Notes under the pieces: generated by a model | Told to the model about the DNA's origin: nothing | Seen by the model: the letters and a program-made list of their open reading frames with translations, nothing else | The model's database searches: none | NCBI RefSeq assembly: GCF_038051985.1 | Contig: NZ_CP150291.1 | Span: 124,001 to 188,000 of the forward strand | Source: Solibacillus sp. FSL H8-0523 | Lineage (GTDB): Bacteria; Bacillota; Bacilli; Bacillales_A; Planococcaceae | Direction: 5' to 3' | DNA: 64,000 nucleotides | Shown here: in pieces, positions 1 to 8,469 of the stretch | Layout of the letters: each line of letters starts with the position of its first letter | Position numbering within the stretch: the stretch's first letter is position 1 | Made by a program: the position numbers and the translations under genes

Positions 1-751
1 TTGCACTTAAAATCGATACAAGTCCACCGCCAACTTTTGGCGCGGCAATAGAAAATAATAGAATCGGTAAAATAATTCCGAATAACCCCAGTGCTAAACC
101 AAATTTCCAAAGGCCAGCTGTTAATTGCCCATTCCATAAGATTTCTGGTGATAAAAAGACAGAAACAACAGCGAGTGACACAATTGATAAAATAAATGTG
201 CGTCCAATGGTTGTGATCCCTTTAACAGGGTATGAGTTTACTTGTAAGAACGCCGCAAAGCTAAATGCTGCAGCAAAGCCAAGTGCCCAACCTTGCCATG
301 GGATTTGAGAAAGGTCGACGTCTAAAATACCTGCCGCGAAAATCGTTCCGCCAAATAAAAGGGCTAAAGAAATGAATTCAATACGGCTCGGGAATCGTTT
401 CTTTATGATGCAATCAATTAAAAGGCCAATCCATGTAAATTGGAATAACATGACAACGGCAAGTGATGCAGGTAAGTAATTTAAACTTTGTCCGTAAACC
501 ATACCTGTAATTGCAGTAAGCGTACCGGCGAAAATCAGCATAAACGCTCCTGACTTCGATACTTTTGGTAAAGTACGCTGCGTTACGATAAATAAAATTA
601 ACGCTAAAAAGAAGCCAAAAAGATATTGGCTTGTAATCGCTTCGGCTGATGTGAAGCCGTGCTGCATTGCGACTTTTACAATGGTTGATAAAATCCCATA
701 GCTACTTGAAGCGATGACAATCATCAGCGGGTAAATCCAGTTATGTTTCAT
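1..751 (-). CDS. EamA/DMT-family transporter (3' end outside window)
   Basis: Reading the minus strand from the ATG at 749-751 gives an uninterrupted hydrophobic protein of about 250 residues that runs off the left edge. It starts MKHNWIYPLM and shows repeated membrane segments with short charged loops, as in the 10-TM drug/metabolite (EamA, RhaT-like) exporter family; roughly eight segments are visible. The start is fixed by AGGAAG a few bases upstream. It lies 20 bp downstream of, and in the same direction as, the acetyltransferase gene, so the two are probably co-transcribed. The substrate cannot be told from sequence. The C-terminus is missing because of the window edge, not because the gene is broken. 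Confidence 0.85.
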   Translation of the reverse strand, partial: MKHNWIYPLMIVIASSSYGILSTIVKVAMQHGFTSAEAITSQYLFGFFLALILFIVTQRTLPKVSKSGAFMLIFAGTLTAITGMVYGQSLNYLPASLAVVMLFQFTWIGLLIDCIIKKRFPSRIEFISLALLFGGTIFAAGILDVDLSQIPWQGWALGFAAAFSFAAFLQVNSYPVKGITTIGRTFILSIVSLAVVSVFLSPEILWNGQLTAGLWKFGLALGLFGIILPILLFSIAAPKVGGGLVSILSA

Positions 752-771
752 TCGTGTTTCTTCCTATTCTA

Positions 772-1332
772 TTAGAGCGGTTTCACCATATGATGAAACG
801 GTTCGTTAATAATGGTCCAGCCTTCTGTTACGACGTAGCCAGTACGCTCGTATAGTCGGCGGGCATCGAGCTTTTCTAGTTCGACATTTAATGAGATTTT
901 TTTGTAACCTAGTTCGCGTCCATGGCTTTCAGCAAATTGTAAGAGCTTTGTGCCGATACCTAAACCGCGTGCATTTTTTGCTACACAAATTGTATCAATA
1001 TAATATTCGTCATCATGCGCTTCAATATCTAATGTGACATGAATATTTTGTGAAGCCAATTGCTTTTCGAGCTGACGATCAAGGATGTCACCTTGTTTAC
1101 CATCATATAGTACGACAATACCTAAAACTTCCTCGTTTTGTACGGCGACAAACGTATTTAAGTAGCTATGTCGGTTTGTTTTCTCGGTTACAAATTGTTC
1201 TAAAGAAGCGAGAATCCTTGGTAATTCTTGCTCTCCGGTCAAATTATTTGCAATGTCCCCGATGGCATCATAAATTAGAGGAGCCACCTTTTTTGCATCC
1301 TGTGGTGTTGCTTGTCGAATGGAAATTGTCAT
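772..1332 (-). CDS. GNAT-family N-acetyltransferase
   Basis: A 186-residue GNAT fold protein predicted to transfer an acetyl group from acetyl-CoA to a small molecule or protein amine. It contains the acetyl-CoA loop RGLGIGTKLL in the second half, preceded by a beta strand with IDTICV and followed by the C-terminal LYERTGY segment typical of the family. The reading frame extends further upstream, but AAGGAGAGG lies just before the ATG at 1330-1332 (MTISIRQATP), so this start is chosen. It is divergent from the sugar kinase at 1482 and lies upstream of the EamA gene in the same direction. The substrate is not known. Confidence 0.85.
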   Translation of the reverse strand: MTISIRQATPQDAKKVAPLIYDAIGDIANNLTGEQELPRILASLEQFVTEKTNRHSYLNTFVAVQNEEVLGIVVLYDGKQGDILDRQLEKQLASQNIHVTLDIEAHDDEYYIDTICVAKNARGLGIGTKLLQFAESHGRELGYKKISLNVELEKLDARRLYERTGYVVTEGWTIINEPFHHMVKPL

Positions 1333-1481
1333 GTAAAATCCTCTCCTTATCGAACAAAGTATAACAGAAAATAGGATAAGTGCACGAAAAAGAGTTACTG
1401 TCAGAATAGTATAAAGTTTTATGAATATATCTTTTATGTGGTAAATTAATAAGAACAATAATGTCGGAGGTTAGACAATTC

Positions 1482-2429
1482 ATGAGCCAGTTAGACAAAG
1501 AATTTGTTCTCATCTATGGGGATGCGTTCGTTGATTATATTGCAAATGACCAAACAAATACGTCATTTACGAAGTTTTTAGGTGGAGCAACGATTAACGT
1601 TGCAGCAGGGATTAGTCGAATTGGCGCGCCTTCAGCGTTAATTACGATTACGGGTGATGATGAAACGTCACAGTTTTGTCGCGAGGAAATCGCCAGTGAA
1701 GGCGTAAATATGGATTTTTCCATTTTTGATCCAGCAAAACGTGTAAGCGGTGTGTATGTGCATTTAACAGAAAACTGTGAGCGCGAATTTAAAGATTATG
1801 TTGATGAGACGCCGAATTTACAAGTAACACCAGAGCAATTACAAGAGGAAGCATTTAAGCACGCTTCAATCTTTAATGTTTGCTCAGGGACAATGTTTGA
1901 ACCGACTGCGTTAAAAACAACGCAAAGAGCAGTAGAGATGGCCAAGGATAAAGGCGCAATTATCGCAATTGATGCCAACATTCGACCATTACGCTGGGAA
2001 TCTGAAGAAATTTGTCGCGAAACAATTGGCTCATTTTTCGAAGATGCGGATATTTTAAAGCTAACGGATGAAGAGTTGTTTTTCTTAACAGAAACAACAA
2101 CAATTGAAGAAGGCTTATCGAAGTTGGACGAGCTATTAGTGCCGATTATTTTAGTAACGGTTGGTGGCGACGGTGCCTATGCGGTATTAAATGGTGAAGT
2201 AACGCATGTACCTGTAAAACGTATTGTACCGGTTGATACAACGGGTGCTGGAGATGCATTTATGGCGGGCGTACTACGCTATGTACACTTTAACGGTTTA
2301 CCGACAGTAACAGAAGATTTAGTAGAATGTGTAGCATTCGGTAACAAGCTCGGTGCACTTGCGGCGACAAAAGCAGGCGCATTAACGGCTTTACCAAGCT
2401 ACGAAGAAATTAAGCATTTAATTAAATAA
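1482..2429 (+). CDS. PfkB-family carbohydrate kinase (fructokinase-like)
   Basis: A 315-residue cytoplasmic sugar kinase of the PfkB/ribokinase family. The N-terminal family signature GGATINVAAGISRIGA and the C-terminal signature DTTGAGDAF, with its catalytic Asp in the GAGD anion hole, are both intact. General similarity is to bacterial fructokinases (ATP + fructose to fructose-6-phosphate), but the sugar is not proven. An in-frame ATG exists at 1461, but GGAGG at 1466-1470 points to the ATG at 1482 (spacing 11), giving MSQLDKEF. The gene stands alone, divergent from the acetyltransferase, and is closed by a strong terminator. No sugar transporter or hydrolase lies next to it. Confidence 0.88.
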   Translation: MSQLDKEFVLIYGDAFVDYIANDQTNTSFTKFLGGATINVAAGISRIGAPSALITITGDDETSQFCREEIASEGVNMDFSIFDPAKRVSGVYVHLTENCEREFKDYVDETPNLQVTPEQLQEEAFKHASIFNVCSGTMFEPTALKTTQRAVEMAKDKGAIIAIDANIRPLRWESEEICRETIGSFFEDADILKLTDEELFFLTETTTIEEGLSKLDELLVPIILVTVGGDGAYAVLNGEVTHVPVKRIVPVDTTGAGDAFMAGVLRYVHFNGLPTVTEDLVECVAFGNKLGALAATKAGALTALPSYEEIKHLIK

Positions 2430-2439
2430 ATAAAAACGT

Positions 2440-2478
2440 AAGGAAGCCCGGCTGGAGAGTGGGCTTCCTTATTTTTTT
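2440..2478 (+). terminator. Rho-independent terminator of the PfkB kinase gene
   Basis: Perfect 10-bp stem AAGGAAGCCC/GGGCTTCCTT with an 11-nt loop followed by an A and a run of seven T. Confidence 0.9.
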
Positions 2479-2582
2479 GTTTATACGCAACTATTAGTTG
2501 ACTAAAGTTTGAAAATGTAACGAGGATTCGCTACTAATTTGTGTAAATTATTTCTATAATGAAAGCAAAGAGGTGAAGCGAT

Positions 2583-3695
2583 GTGAACAATTTTCAATTT
2601 GCAACGATTTTTACGCACAAGCGTAAAGCATTAAATGTCACGCAAGAGGACATTGCGCGCTATGTGGGGGTATCAAGAGCAGCGGTTTCGAAATGGGAAA
2701 AAGGTCAAAGCTATCCAGATATTTCGATCTTGCCGAAGCTTGCCGCATATTTTAATGTGTCGATTGATGATTTACTTGGCTATGAGCCCCAAATGACCGA
2801 ACAACGTATCTTTAAAACGTATGCGGAACTAGCAGAGAAATTTTCGAAGTATCCGTATGAGGAAGTAGATCAAGAAATTCAAGTACTTATTAATGAGTAT
2901 TATTCATGTTTTCCACTGCTACTTAAAATCGCGCTGCTGTATGCAAATTATTTTAACGTAGCAACAGACAAAGAAAAGGCTGTCGAGAAAATTCAGACGC
3001 TGTGCACACGAGTGAAGGAATTTAGTGGAGACTATAAGCTTGTAAATGAAGCTACGATGCTAGAGGCACTGAGCTATATTTTACAAGGTGCACCGCAAAA
3101 GGTATTAACACTACTTGGTGAGGATGCGAAAGTACAGCTTGGCGCGGAGCAGCTTATCGCGATGGCACAAACGATGCTTGGCAATGTGGAGAAGGCGAAG
3201 GAAATTCATCAGGTGAATCAATACCAATATTTACTGGGGTTACTCGGCAATGCGAGTGAGCTATTAATGCTCGAAATCGGAAACCCAGCATATTTTGAGC
3301 AAATCGTGACACGTGTCGAGGCAGTGACGGAGACGTTTCATATTGAAAAACTGAATGTGAATACGGCCTTGGTGTTTTATTTACGCACGGCGAGTGGCTT
3401 TGCGATGCAAAATCGTACAGATGAAGCGTTACGTTATTTAGAGCGTTACGTGAAAATTTGTCTGCACATGGAATTCCCGCTTCGACTTAAAGGCGACGAT
3501 TACTTTTATTTACTTGAAAATTGGATAAAGCGCGAAGTCATGCTGAGCTCGCAAACACCACGAGACGATGATTCGATTAAAAAATCCCTTTATGAAAGCG
3601 TTGCGACGAATCCAATGTTTGAAAGCTTAAAAGACAATGCGGCTTATAAAAACCTAATAACAAATTTACAACATCATTTACGTATAGGAGGTTAA
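2583..3695 (+). CDS. XRE-family transcriptional regulator with long C-terminal domain
   Basis: A 370-residue regulator. Residues about 6-62 form a Cro/CI-type helix-turn-helix (QEDIARYVGVSRAAVSKWEKG, then PDISILPKLAAYFNVSIDDLLG). The remaining 300 residues are helical and resemble the TPR-like C-terminal part seen in Bacillales XRE proteins. Translation starts at GTG (2583) behind AGAGGTGA. Only 3 bp separate it from the small PLDc_N gene, and the next two genes overlap, so this is the first gene of a four-gene operon and probably controls the YxlEFG-type ABC module behind it. In Bacillus subtilis the yxlEFG genes instead belong to the sigY operon; here an XRE regulator takes that place. Confidence 0.85.
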   Translation: MNNFQFATIFTHKRKALNVTQEDIARYVGVSRAAVSKWEKGQSYPDISILPKLAAYFNVSIDDLLGYEPQMTEQRIFKTYAELAEKFSKYPYEEVDQEIQVLINEYYSCFPLLLKIALLYANYFNVATDKEKAVEKIQTLCTRVKEFSGDYKLVNEATMLEALSYILQGAPQKVLTLLGEDAKVQLGAEQLIAMAQTMLGNVEKAKEIHQVNQYQYLLGLLGNASELLMLEIGNPAYFEQIVTRVEAVTETFHIEKLNVNTALVFYLRTASGFAMQNRTDEALRYLERYVKICLHMEFPLRLKGDDYFYLLENWIKREVMLSSQTPRDDDSIKKSLYESVATNPMFESLKDNAAYKNLITNLQHHLRIGG

Positions 3696-3698
3696 ATT

Positions 3699-3899
3699 AT
3701 GGATCAGTTAGCGAATATTCCTTGGGCGTTAGTAGCCCCATTACTTGTTTTACAGCTTGTGTTAGCACTTTTGGCGATTGTTGATATTGTGCGCATTCAC
3801 GACACGCGCGGACCAAAATGGATGTGGGTGCTTATTTCACTATTTGGGAGTACACTTGGACCGATTGCTTACTTCATTATCGGACGTAAAAGCCAATGA
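3699..3899 (+). CDS. YxlE-like PLDc_N-domain membrane protein
   Basis: A 66-residue membrane protein with two hydrophobic segments (residues about 8-28 and 40-60) joined by a loop with DTRGPKWMW. This is the pattern of the phospholipase D N-terminal (PLDc_N) superfamily, which has no catalytic residues of its own. AGGAGG lies upstream of the ATG at 3699. It sits between the XRE regulator (3-bp gap) and the ABC ATPase (4-bp ATGA overlap). Because YxlE precedes YxlF and YxlG in B. subtilis, this is interpreted as the YxlE counterpart. Its biochemical role is unknown; a part in controlling the regulator or the ABC complex is inference. Confidence 0.8.
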   Translation: MDQLANIPWALVAPLLVLQLVLALLAIVDIVRIHDTRGPKWMWVLISLFGSTLGPIAYFIIGRKSQ

Positions 3900-4798
3900 G
3901 GACGATTGAAGTTAATCAGTTAACCAAACAGTTTGCTGCAAAAAAGGTCGTGGATGATGTGTCGTTTACACTTGCACCACACACCGCAACGGCACTCATT
4001 GGACCAAATGGTGCGGGTAAGACGACAACGCTCTCGATGCTTGCAGGTTTAATGGCACCGACAACGGGTGATATTGTGATGCCGGGCGTAAAGGATGTAC
4101 GCACAGCAATTGGCTTTTTACCACAGTACCCGCAGTTTTACTCGTGGTTAACGGCGCTTGAATATATGGAGATGGTCGCGAATTTAAGTGGCGTTGAAAA
4201 ACGCACAATCAAAGAGAAGTGTAAAAAGATGCTGAGCTTTGTTGGCTTAGAACAAGCAATGCATAAAAAAACGGTTACTTTTTCAGGTGGGATGAAGCAG
4301 CGTTTAGGTATTGCACAGGCACTCATTCATGAACCGAAATTATTACTGTTAGACGAACCGGTATCGGCACTTGATCCAGTAGGGCGTCGTGAAGTGATGA
4401 ACTTGTTAAAGGAAGTTCAACAGCGCACAACGATTCTCTATTCGACACACATTTTAAATGATGCCGAGGAAATGACCGACCAACTATTATTTTTACGTGA
4501 AGGTCGATTAGTGGAGCAAGGATCTCTGGCAGAAGTGAAGGCGAAATTTGAAGCACCACGTTTTAAGGTCACATTTGCTACGGAAATCGATGCTTTGCAG
4601 TTTGCAAGTCAGTCAGAGCTACCTGCCGTGAGCGAAGGGGCATGTGCTTACGTTGAAATCGTAGACGCACAGCCGACGATGCACCAGCTGCTGAACCGGT
4701 TAGCGAATTCACCATTTGACGTGTTAAAAGTAGCGCGTCAAACGGCGAGCTTAGAGGAAATCTTTATGAAGGTGGCGGGTGACGATGCAGCAATTTAA
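3896..4798 (+). CDS. ABC transporter ATP-binding protein (YxlF-like)
   Basis: A 300-residue cytoplasmic ATPase of an ABC-2-type exporter. The Walker A GPNGAGKT is at residues 36-43, the signature appears as FSGGMKQR, and the Walker B/D-loop as LLLLDEPVSALDP, with the H-loop STHIL after it. A roughly 75-residue C-terminal extension follows the nucleotide-binding domain. It overlaps the preceding YxlE-like gene by 4 bp (ATGA) and the permease by 14 bp, indicating translational coupling. Together with the next gene it should form a two-component ABC transporter of the YxlFG type; the cargo is unknown. Confidence 0.9.
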   Translation: MRTIEVNQLTKQFAAKKVVDDVSFTLAPHTATALIGPNGAGKTTTLSMLAGLMAPTTGDIVMPGVKDVRTAIGFLPQYPQFYSWLTALEYMEMVANLSGVEKRTIKEKCKKMLSFVGLEQAMHKKTVTFSGGMKQRLGIAQALIHEPKLLLLDEPVSALDPVGRREVMNLLKEVQQRTTILYSTHILNDAEEMTDQLLFLREGRLVEQGSLAEVKAKFEAPRFKVTFATEIDALQFASQSELPAVSEGACAYVEIVDAQPTMHQLLNRLANSPFDVLKVARQTASLEEIFMKVAGDDAAI

Positions 4799-5567
4799 CG
4801 CATTACTGTTAAAGGAATGGCGCGATAGCTGGCGCAGCTTCAAGCTTATCTGGATTCCACTCGTATTTTTACTGCTAGGAGTAAGTGATCCGCTCATGAA
4901 CTATTTCATGGATGATATTTTGCAGGCAGTTGGCAATATGCCAGAAGGATTCGAAATGATCATGCCCGAGCTAAAACCGGTAGATTTACTCGCTGCTTCT
5001 ACGGGACAATTTCAATTGATTGGGATTATCGTGCTTATTGCGGCCTATATCGGAACGTTTAGTCGTGAGCGCCAAAATGGTACCGCTACACTTCTATATG
5101 TACGCCCCATTTCGTTTCGTGCGTTATTTTTAAGTAAATGGGTTGTTGCAAGCATTGTTGCGGTAATAAGCGCGGTGGCAGGGTATGCCGGGAGTATGTA
5201 TTACACGGCGCTTCTCTATGGCACAGTGGACTGGCTGAAATTTTTTGCGATGGTTGGCACGTATTGTGTATGGTTAATCTTTGTAATGGCACTGACAATC
5301 GCGATGAGCGCGGCATTTCAAACTGCGGTAGCAGCGACGATTACCATTGTGCTCATACCTTTCGGACTGCTCATTGATCAGGTAATCGGAGGATTTTGGG
5401 AAATATCACCGTGGAAGCTAGCGAATTACGGGCTGGCGCTTGTTACCGATAGCGTACTCATGAAACATTATTGGTGGACGTTTGGGTTTGTTGTCGTGCT
5501 CATGGTTGCTAGTATGATGTTCGGTATTGTGATGAGTAAGCACAATAGCAGTAAAGTGAAAATTTAA
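4785..5567 (+). CDS. ABC-2-type permease (YxlG-like)
   Basis: A 260-residue integral membrane protein with about six hydrophobic segments, starting MQQFNALLLKEWRDSW, a typical N-terminus for ABC-2 permeases with the first helix after an amphipathic stretch. The segment SRERQNGTATLLYVRPIS is the family hallmark loop. A GTG at 4779 lies almost on the Shine-Dalgarno AAGGTGG, so the ATG at 4785 (9-nt spacing) is preferred. It is the last gene of the XRE-yxlEFG-type operon and pairs with the ATPase in front of it. Function in envelope stress or peptide export is inferred from the YxlFG resemblance only. Confidence 0.85.
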   Translation: MQQFNALLLKEWRDSWRSFKLIWIPLVFLLLGVSDPLMNYFMDDILQAVGNMPEGFEMIMPELKPVDLLAASTGQFQLIGIIVLIAAYIGTFSRERQNGTATLLYVRPISFRALFLSKWVVASIVAVISAVAGYAGSMYYTALLYGTVDWLKFFAMVGTYCVWLIFVMALTIAMSAAFQTAVAATITIVLIPFGLLIDQVIGGFWEISPWKLANYGLALVTDSVLMKHYWWTFGFVVVLMVASMMFGIVMSKHNSSKVKI

Positions 5568-5610
5568 CTTAATTCAGCTCGGGTTAAAGCCCCTGCAGAT
5601 GTCACAGATG

Positions 5611-5678
5611 GTTAACGGATAAGAGATGTTACGGCGGAAGTGTGAAACTTTCTCTGTAGCATCTTTTTTTACGTTAAC
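5611..5678 (+). terminator. Terminator-like structure after the YxlG-like gene
   Basis: AGAGATGTTAC (5622-5632) can pair with GTAGCATCT (5656-5664) with one G-U pair, followed by seven T. It is nested inside an outer repeat GTTAACG (5611-5617)/CGTTAAC (5672-5678). Weaker stem than the other terminators here. Confidence 0.6.
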
Positions 5679-5736
5679 TTTTCTAAAAATTAAGAATATA
5701 ATAGTTTTTAGCTATAGTTAACGAGGAGGGATTGCT

Positions 5737-6444
5737 ATGCGAAATTCAGATCGTTTTTTAACCGCATTTAATCGCATTGACCATACGATGCGTGACATCA
5801 TTGGTACAAAGGATTTTATGGCGTTTTATCGTTTAGTGGATCAGGCGAAAAGGAAGAGTCCACTTGTCCGAAAATATGAGGATGATTTGCGTTCTTATGC
5901 AGATTTACGTAATGCCATTGTTCACAATCGAACATCAACGGAATATGTCATTGCGGAGCCGCATACGGACGTTGTTGAAAGAATCGAGCAGATTGATCAG
6001 GTGCTAGCGAAACCTAAGCTTGTTGGGCAATTATTTTGTAAGCCTGTCTTAACGTTTGAAACGAAGGATTCTCTGCAGCAGGTGTTAAGGGCAATTGATA
6101 AACAAAAGTATACGCAATTCCCTGTTTATGACGAGCGCAAGCAATTTCAAGGCCTGTTAACAACGGTAGGAATTACAAACTGGCTTGCTACGACAATGAC
6201 GGGAGACAAGCCAGATTTACCTAAGGATTACCCAACATTAAAAGATATTTTACATCATGAAAAAAACACGGAAAATTACCGATTTATTAGTCGTTCTATG
6301 ACGATCTATGAAGCGGAAGAAATTTTTAAAACCGGCGTAGAGCGCGGTCGTCGTTTTGAAGCACTTCTGATTACTGAGCATGGCCAAGCCGACCAGAAAT
6401 TGATTGGGATTGTTACACCAATCGACATTATGAAGGTGGACTAG
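5737..6444 (+). CDS. HEPN-motif-like plus twin CBS-domain protein
   Basis: A 235-residue soluble protein. The C-terminal part (about 95-235) contains two CBS domains, recognisable from KYTQFPVYDE...GLLTTVGITNWL and FEALLIT...IGIVTPIDIMKV; CBS pairs commonly bind adenine nucleotides. The N-terminal part (about 1-90) is helical and contains DLRNAIVHNR around residue 56, an R-x4-H arrangement like the catalytic or structural motif of HEPN domains. The CBS assignment is firm; the HEPN reading is inference from one motif and helical context. A GAGG-containing ribosome site precedes the ATG at 5737. Its 3' end overlaps the convergent YetF gene by 17 bp. No cognate nucleotidyltransferase (MNT) lies next to it. 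Confidence 0.75.
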   Translation: MRNSDRFLTAFNRIDHTMRDIIGTKDFMAFYRLVDQAKRKSPLVRKYEDDLRSYADLRNAIVHNRTSTEYVIAEPHTDVVERIEQIDQVLAKPKLVGQLFCKPVLTFETKDSLQQVLRAIDKQKYTQFPVYDERKQFQGLLTTVGITNWLATTMTGDKPDLPKDYPTLKDILHHEKNTENYRFISRSMTIYEAEEIFKTGVERGRRFEALLITEHGQADQKLIGIVTPIDIMKVD

Positions 6445-7129
6445 CATTTTTCTTGCTAATATAAAGTGAGCCGTTTTCTAAAATTTGTACATAATATAAT
6501 GATTCGACAGATTGAATGTTTTTCTTTGATAACTTTTTAGTGAGCCATTCCTCCGTTAACTGCAACTCTGCTAAATTTTCTATAATGATTTGGCCGTCCG
6601 ATACGAGCTCTGTCGGTAAATACTGCGGAGCGGGTGCAGCCGCGTGGACATCTTCTTTTGTTGCTGTGCGGGCGAGTGGTTTTTTTAAGACGCTTAATTG
6701 GCCGTTCGTTTCAAAAACGGCATAGAGCACTTCATCAAATGAAAAAATACTTTGTTCGCGTAGTAACATCGCAAGTTCATCGGTATGAAGTCGTGCTTTT
6801 TTTAATTTGTCATTTAAAATAACGCCATTTTGGATAAGGATCATAGGTTTGTCATCAAATAAAACACGTGCTTTTTTTGATTTTAATGATAGATAACTTA
6901 CGAATAGTGTCAACACTGTCCACCAGATAAGTGAAACCAGTCCATCTAAAAAGGGTGTTTCGACTTGAGCAGAAATTTCAGCGGCAATGGAGCCGAATGT
7001 TATACCAGTAACATAATGAAAGAACGTCAGCTGGCTTAATTGTTTTTTTCCGATAACGCGTGCAAGTAAAAGAATCGCAAAAAATGCACAGCTTGAGCGG
7101 ATTAACATTTCAGCTAAGTTTAATTCCAT
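6428..7129 (-). CDS. YetF/DUF421-family membrane protein
   Basis: A 233-residue membrane protein of the DUF421 (YetF, YrbG, YkjA) family: three N-terminal membrane segments (residues about 8-80) followed by a cytoplasmic beta-rich domain. Visible hallmarks are RVIGKKQLSQLTFFHYVTGITFGSIAAE and, in the soluble part, KPMILIQNG and FSFDEVLYAVFETNGQLSVLKK. The role of the family is not settled. GTG and ATG codons at 7138 and 7135 sit on top of the AAGGAG site; the ATG at 7129 (8-nt spacing) is the best start. Its end overlaps the convergent CBS gene. Confidence 0.88.
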   Translation of the reverse strand: MELNLAEMLIRSSCAFFAILLLARVIGKKQLSQLTFFHYVTGITFGSIAAEISAQVETPFLDGLVSLIWWTVLTLFVSYLSLKSKKARVLFDDKPMILIQNGVILNDKLKKARLHTDELAMLLREQSIFSFDEVLYAVFETNGQLSVLKKPLARTATKEDVHAAAPAPQYLPTELVSDGQIIIENLAELQLTEEWLTKKLSKKNIQSVESLYYVQILENGSLYISKKNASPPS

Positions 7130-7210
7130 TGACATCACTCCTTGTAGTCGGTAGCATGGACAAAAAATAGTGGGAATATGCGATTTTTAAAATAGAAAGA
7201 ATGTGAAAAT

Positions 7211-8416
7211 ATGTCGACAACTACAGTAAAACAGTCCAATCCCGTCTATCCGATTATGGTCGCAATTGGTGTGTGTCACTTAATCAATGACACGATGCAG
7301 GCCGTCATTCCAGCAATGTTTCCGCTGCTTGAGCGTGATTTAGGGTTAACATTTACGCAGCTTGGGATGATTTCGTTCGTACTTAATATGATTGCGAGTT
7401 TACTACAGCCGGCTGTCGGATTTATGACTGATAAGCGTCCCGTGCCGTATGCGTTGCCGTTTGGAATGGTCAGCTCATTTATTGGGCTATCGCTGTTAAT
7501 TTTATCTACCGAGTATTGGATGATTTTAGTATCGGTCATTTTTTTAGGGCTTGGCTCGGCGGTATTTCATCCGGAAGGCTCGCGCGTGTCGTTTATGGCG
7601 GCGGGCAATAAGCGTGGGTTAGCGCAGTCAATTTACCAAGTTGGCGGGAATTCGGGACAAGCATTAGCACCGTTACTAAGTGCGTTTGTTATTTTGCCTT
7701 TTGGGATGAATGGCGTGGCGATGGTGCTAGTCTTCACATCAATCGGTATTTTCTTATTAACGAAAATTGCCGCTTGGTATAAGCGTCAGCTAGAGGCGGA
7801 AAAATTGTCGAAAGTCAAAAAAGTACTCATTTCGTCATTGCCCCCGTTATCGAAAAAACAAATCGGCTATGCACTTGTTGTGCTGCTACTCATTATTTTT
7901 GCCCGTTCTTTTTATGTGACGAATATGACGAGCTTTTATGTGTTTTATTTAATAGAAGAGTACGGGATTTCAGTGGAGCGCGGACAGCTATTTATTTTTC
8001 TTTTTATGGCCTTAGGGGTAGTAGGGACCTTTTTTGGTGGACCACTATCAGATAAATTCGGACGGAAAAATATTATTCTACTATCGGTAATTGTGCCGAT
8101 TCCGTTTTGCTTAGCGCTGCCATTTGTCTCGCTGTATGTCGCGCTACTGTTCCTCATGATCATAGGGGCACTTATAATGATTAGCTTTACGGTAACGGTT
8201 GTTTATGCGCAGGAATTAGTGCCTTCGAAAATTGGGACAATGGCGGGTTTAACGGTCGGTGTCGCTTTTGGAATGGGTGCGATTGGTTCTGTTGTTATTG
8301 GTATGGTAATGGATGCGATGGGCATTCGTTTCACGATGATTGCAGTGTCGATTTTGACATTCCTATTATTTGTCGCGTTTTTCTTGCCAAAGGATACGGT
8401 TGGAAAAACGACTTAA
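7211..8416 (+). CDS. MFS transporter, fosmidomycin-resistance (Fsr) type
   Basis: A 401-residue, 12-TM major facilitator. The N-terminal CHLINDTMQAVIPAMFP, the loop GFMTDKRPVPY, and GSAVFHPEGSR with QVGGNSGQALAP match the fosmidomycin-resistance (Fsr) branch of MFS drug exporters. A central cytoplasmic loop (KSKVKKVLISSLPPLSKKQ-like) separates the two six-helix halves, and GGPLSDKFGRKN is the second-half loop 2-3 motif. It is a stand-alone gene closed by a bidirectional terminator. Export of fosmidomycin or other small drugs is inferred from family membership. The ribosome site upstream of the ATG is weak. Confidence 0.87.
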   Translation: MSTTTVKQSNPVYPIMVAIGVCHLINDTMQAVIPAMFPLLERDLGLTFTQLGMISFVLNMIASLLQPAVGFMTDKRPVPYALPFGMVSSFIGLSLLILSTEYWMILVSVIFLGLGSAVFHPEGSRVSFMAAGNKRGLAQSIYQVGGNSGQALAPLLSAFVILPFGMNGVAMVLVFTSIGIFLLTKIAAWYKRQLEAEKLSKVKKVLISSLPPLSKKQIGYALVVLLLIIFARSFYVTNMTSFYVFYLIEEYGISVERGQLFIFLFMALGVVGTFFGGPLSDKFGRKNIILLSVIVPIPFCLALPFVSLYVALLFLMIIGALIMISFTVTVVYAQELVPSKIGTMAGLTVGVAFGMGAIGSVVIGMVMDAMGIRFTMIAVSILTFLLFVAFFLPKDTVGKTT

Positions 8417-8430
8417 TGTTATAGCAAAAT

Positions 8431-8469
8431 AAAAATGCATGACTCCAACAGTGGAATCATGCATTTTTT
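8431..8469. terminator. Bidirectional terminator between Fsr-type pump and Usp gene
   Basis: AAAAATGCATGA...TCATGCATTTTTT with an inner TCCA/TGGA stem. It has A-runs on one side and T-runs on the other, and serves the convergent genes on both strands. Confidence 0.92.

Noticed and set aside
772-1458. Longer form of the GNAT protein with a hydrophobic N-terminus
   Set aside because: The extension has no ribosome site, while AAGGAGAGG lies just before the internal ATG at 1332.
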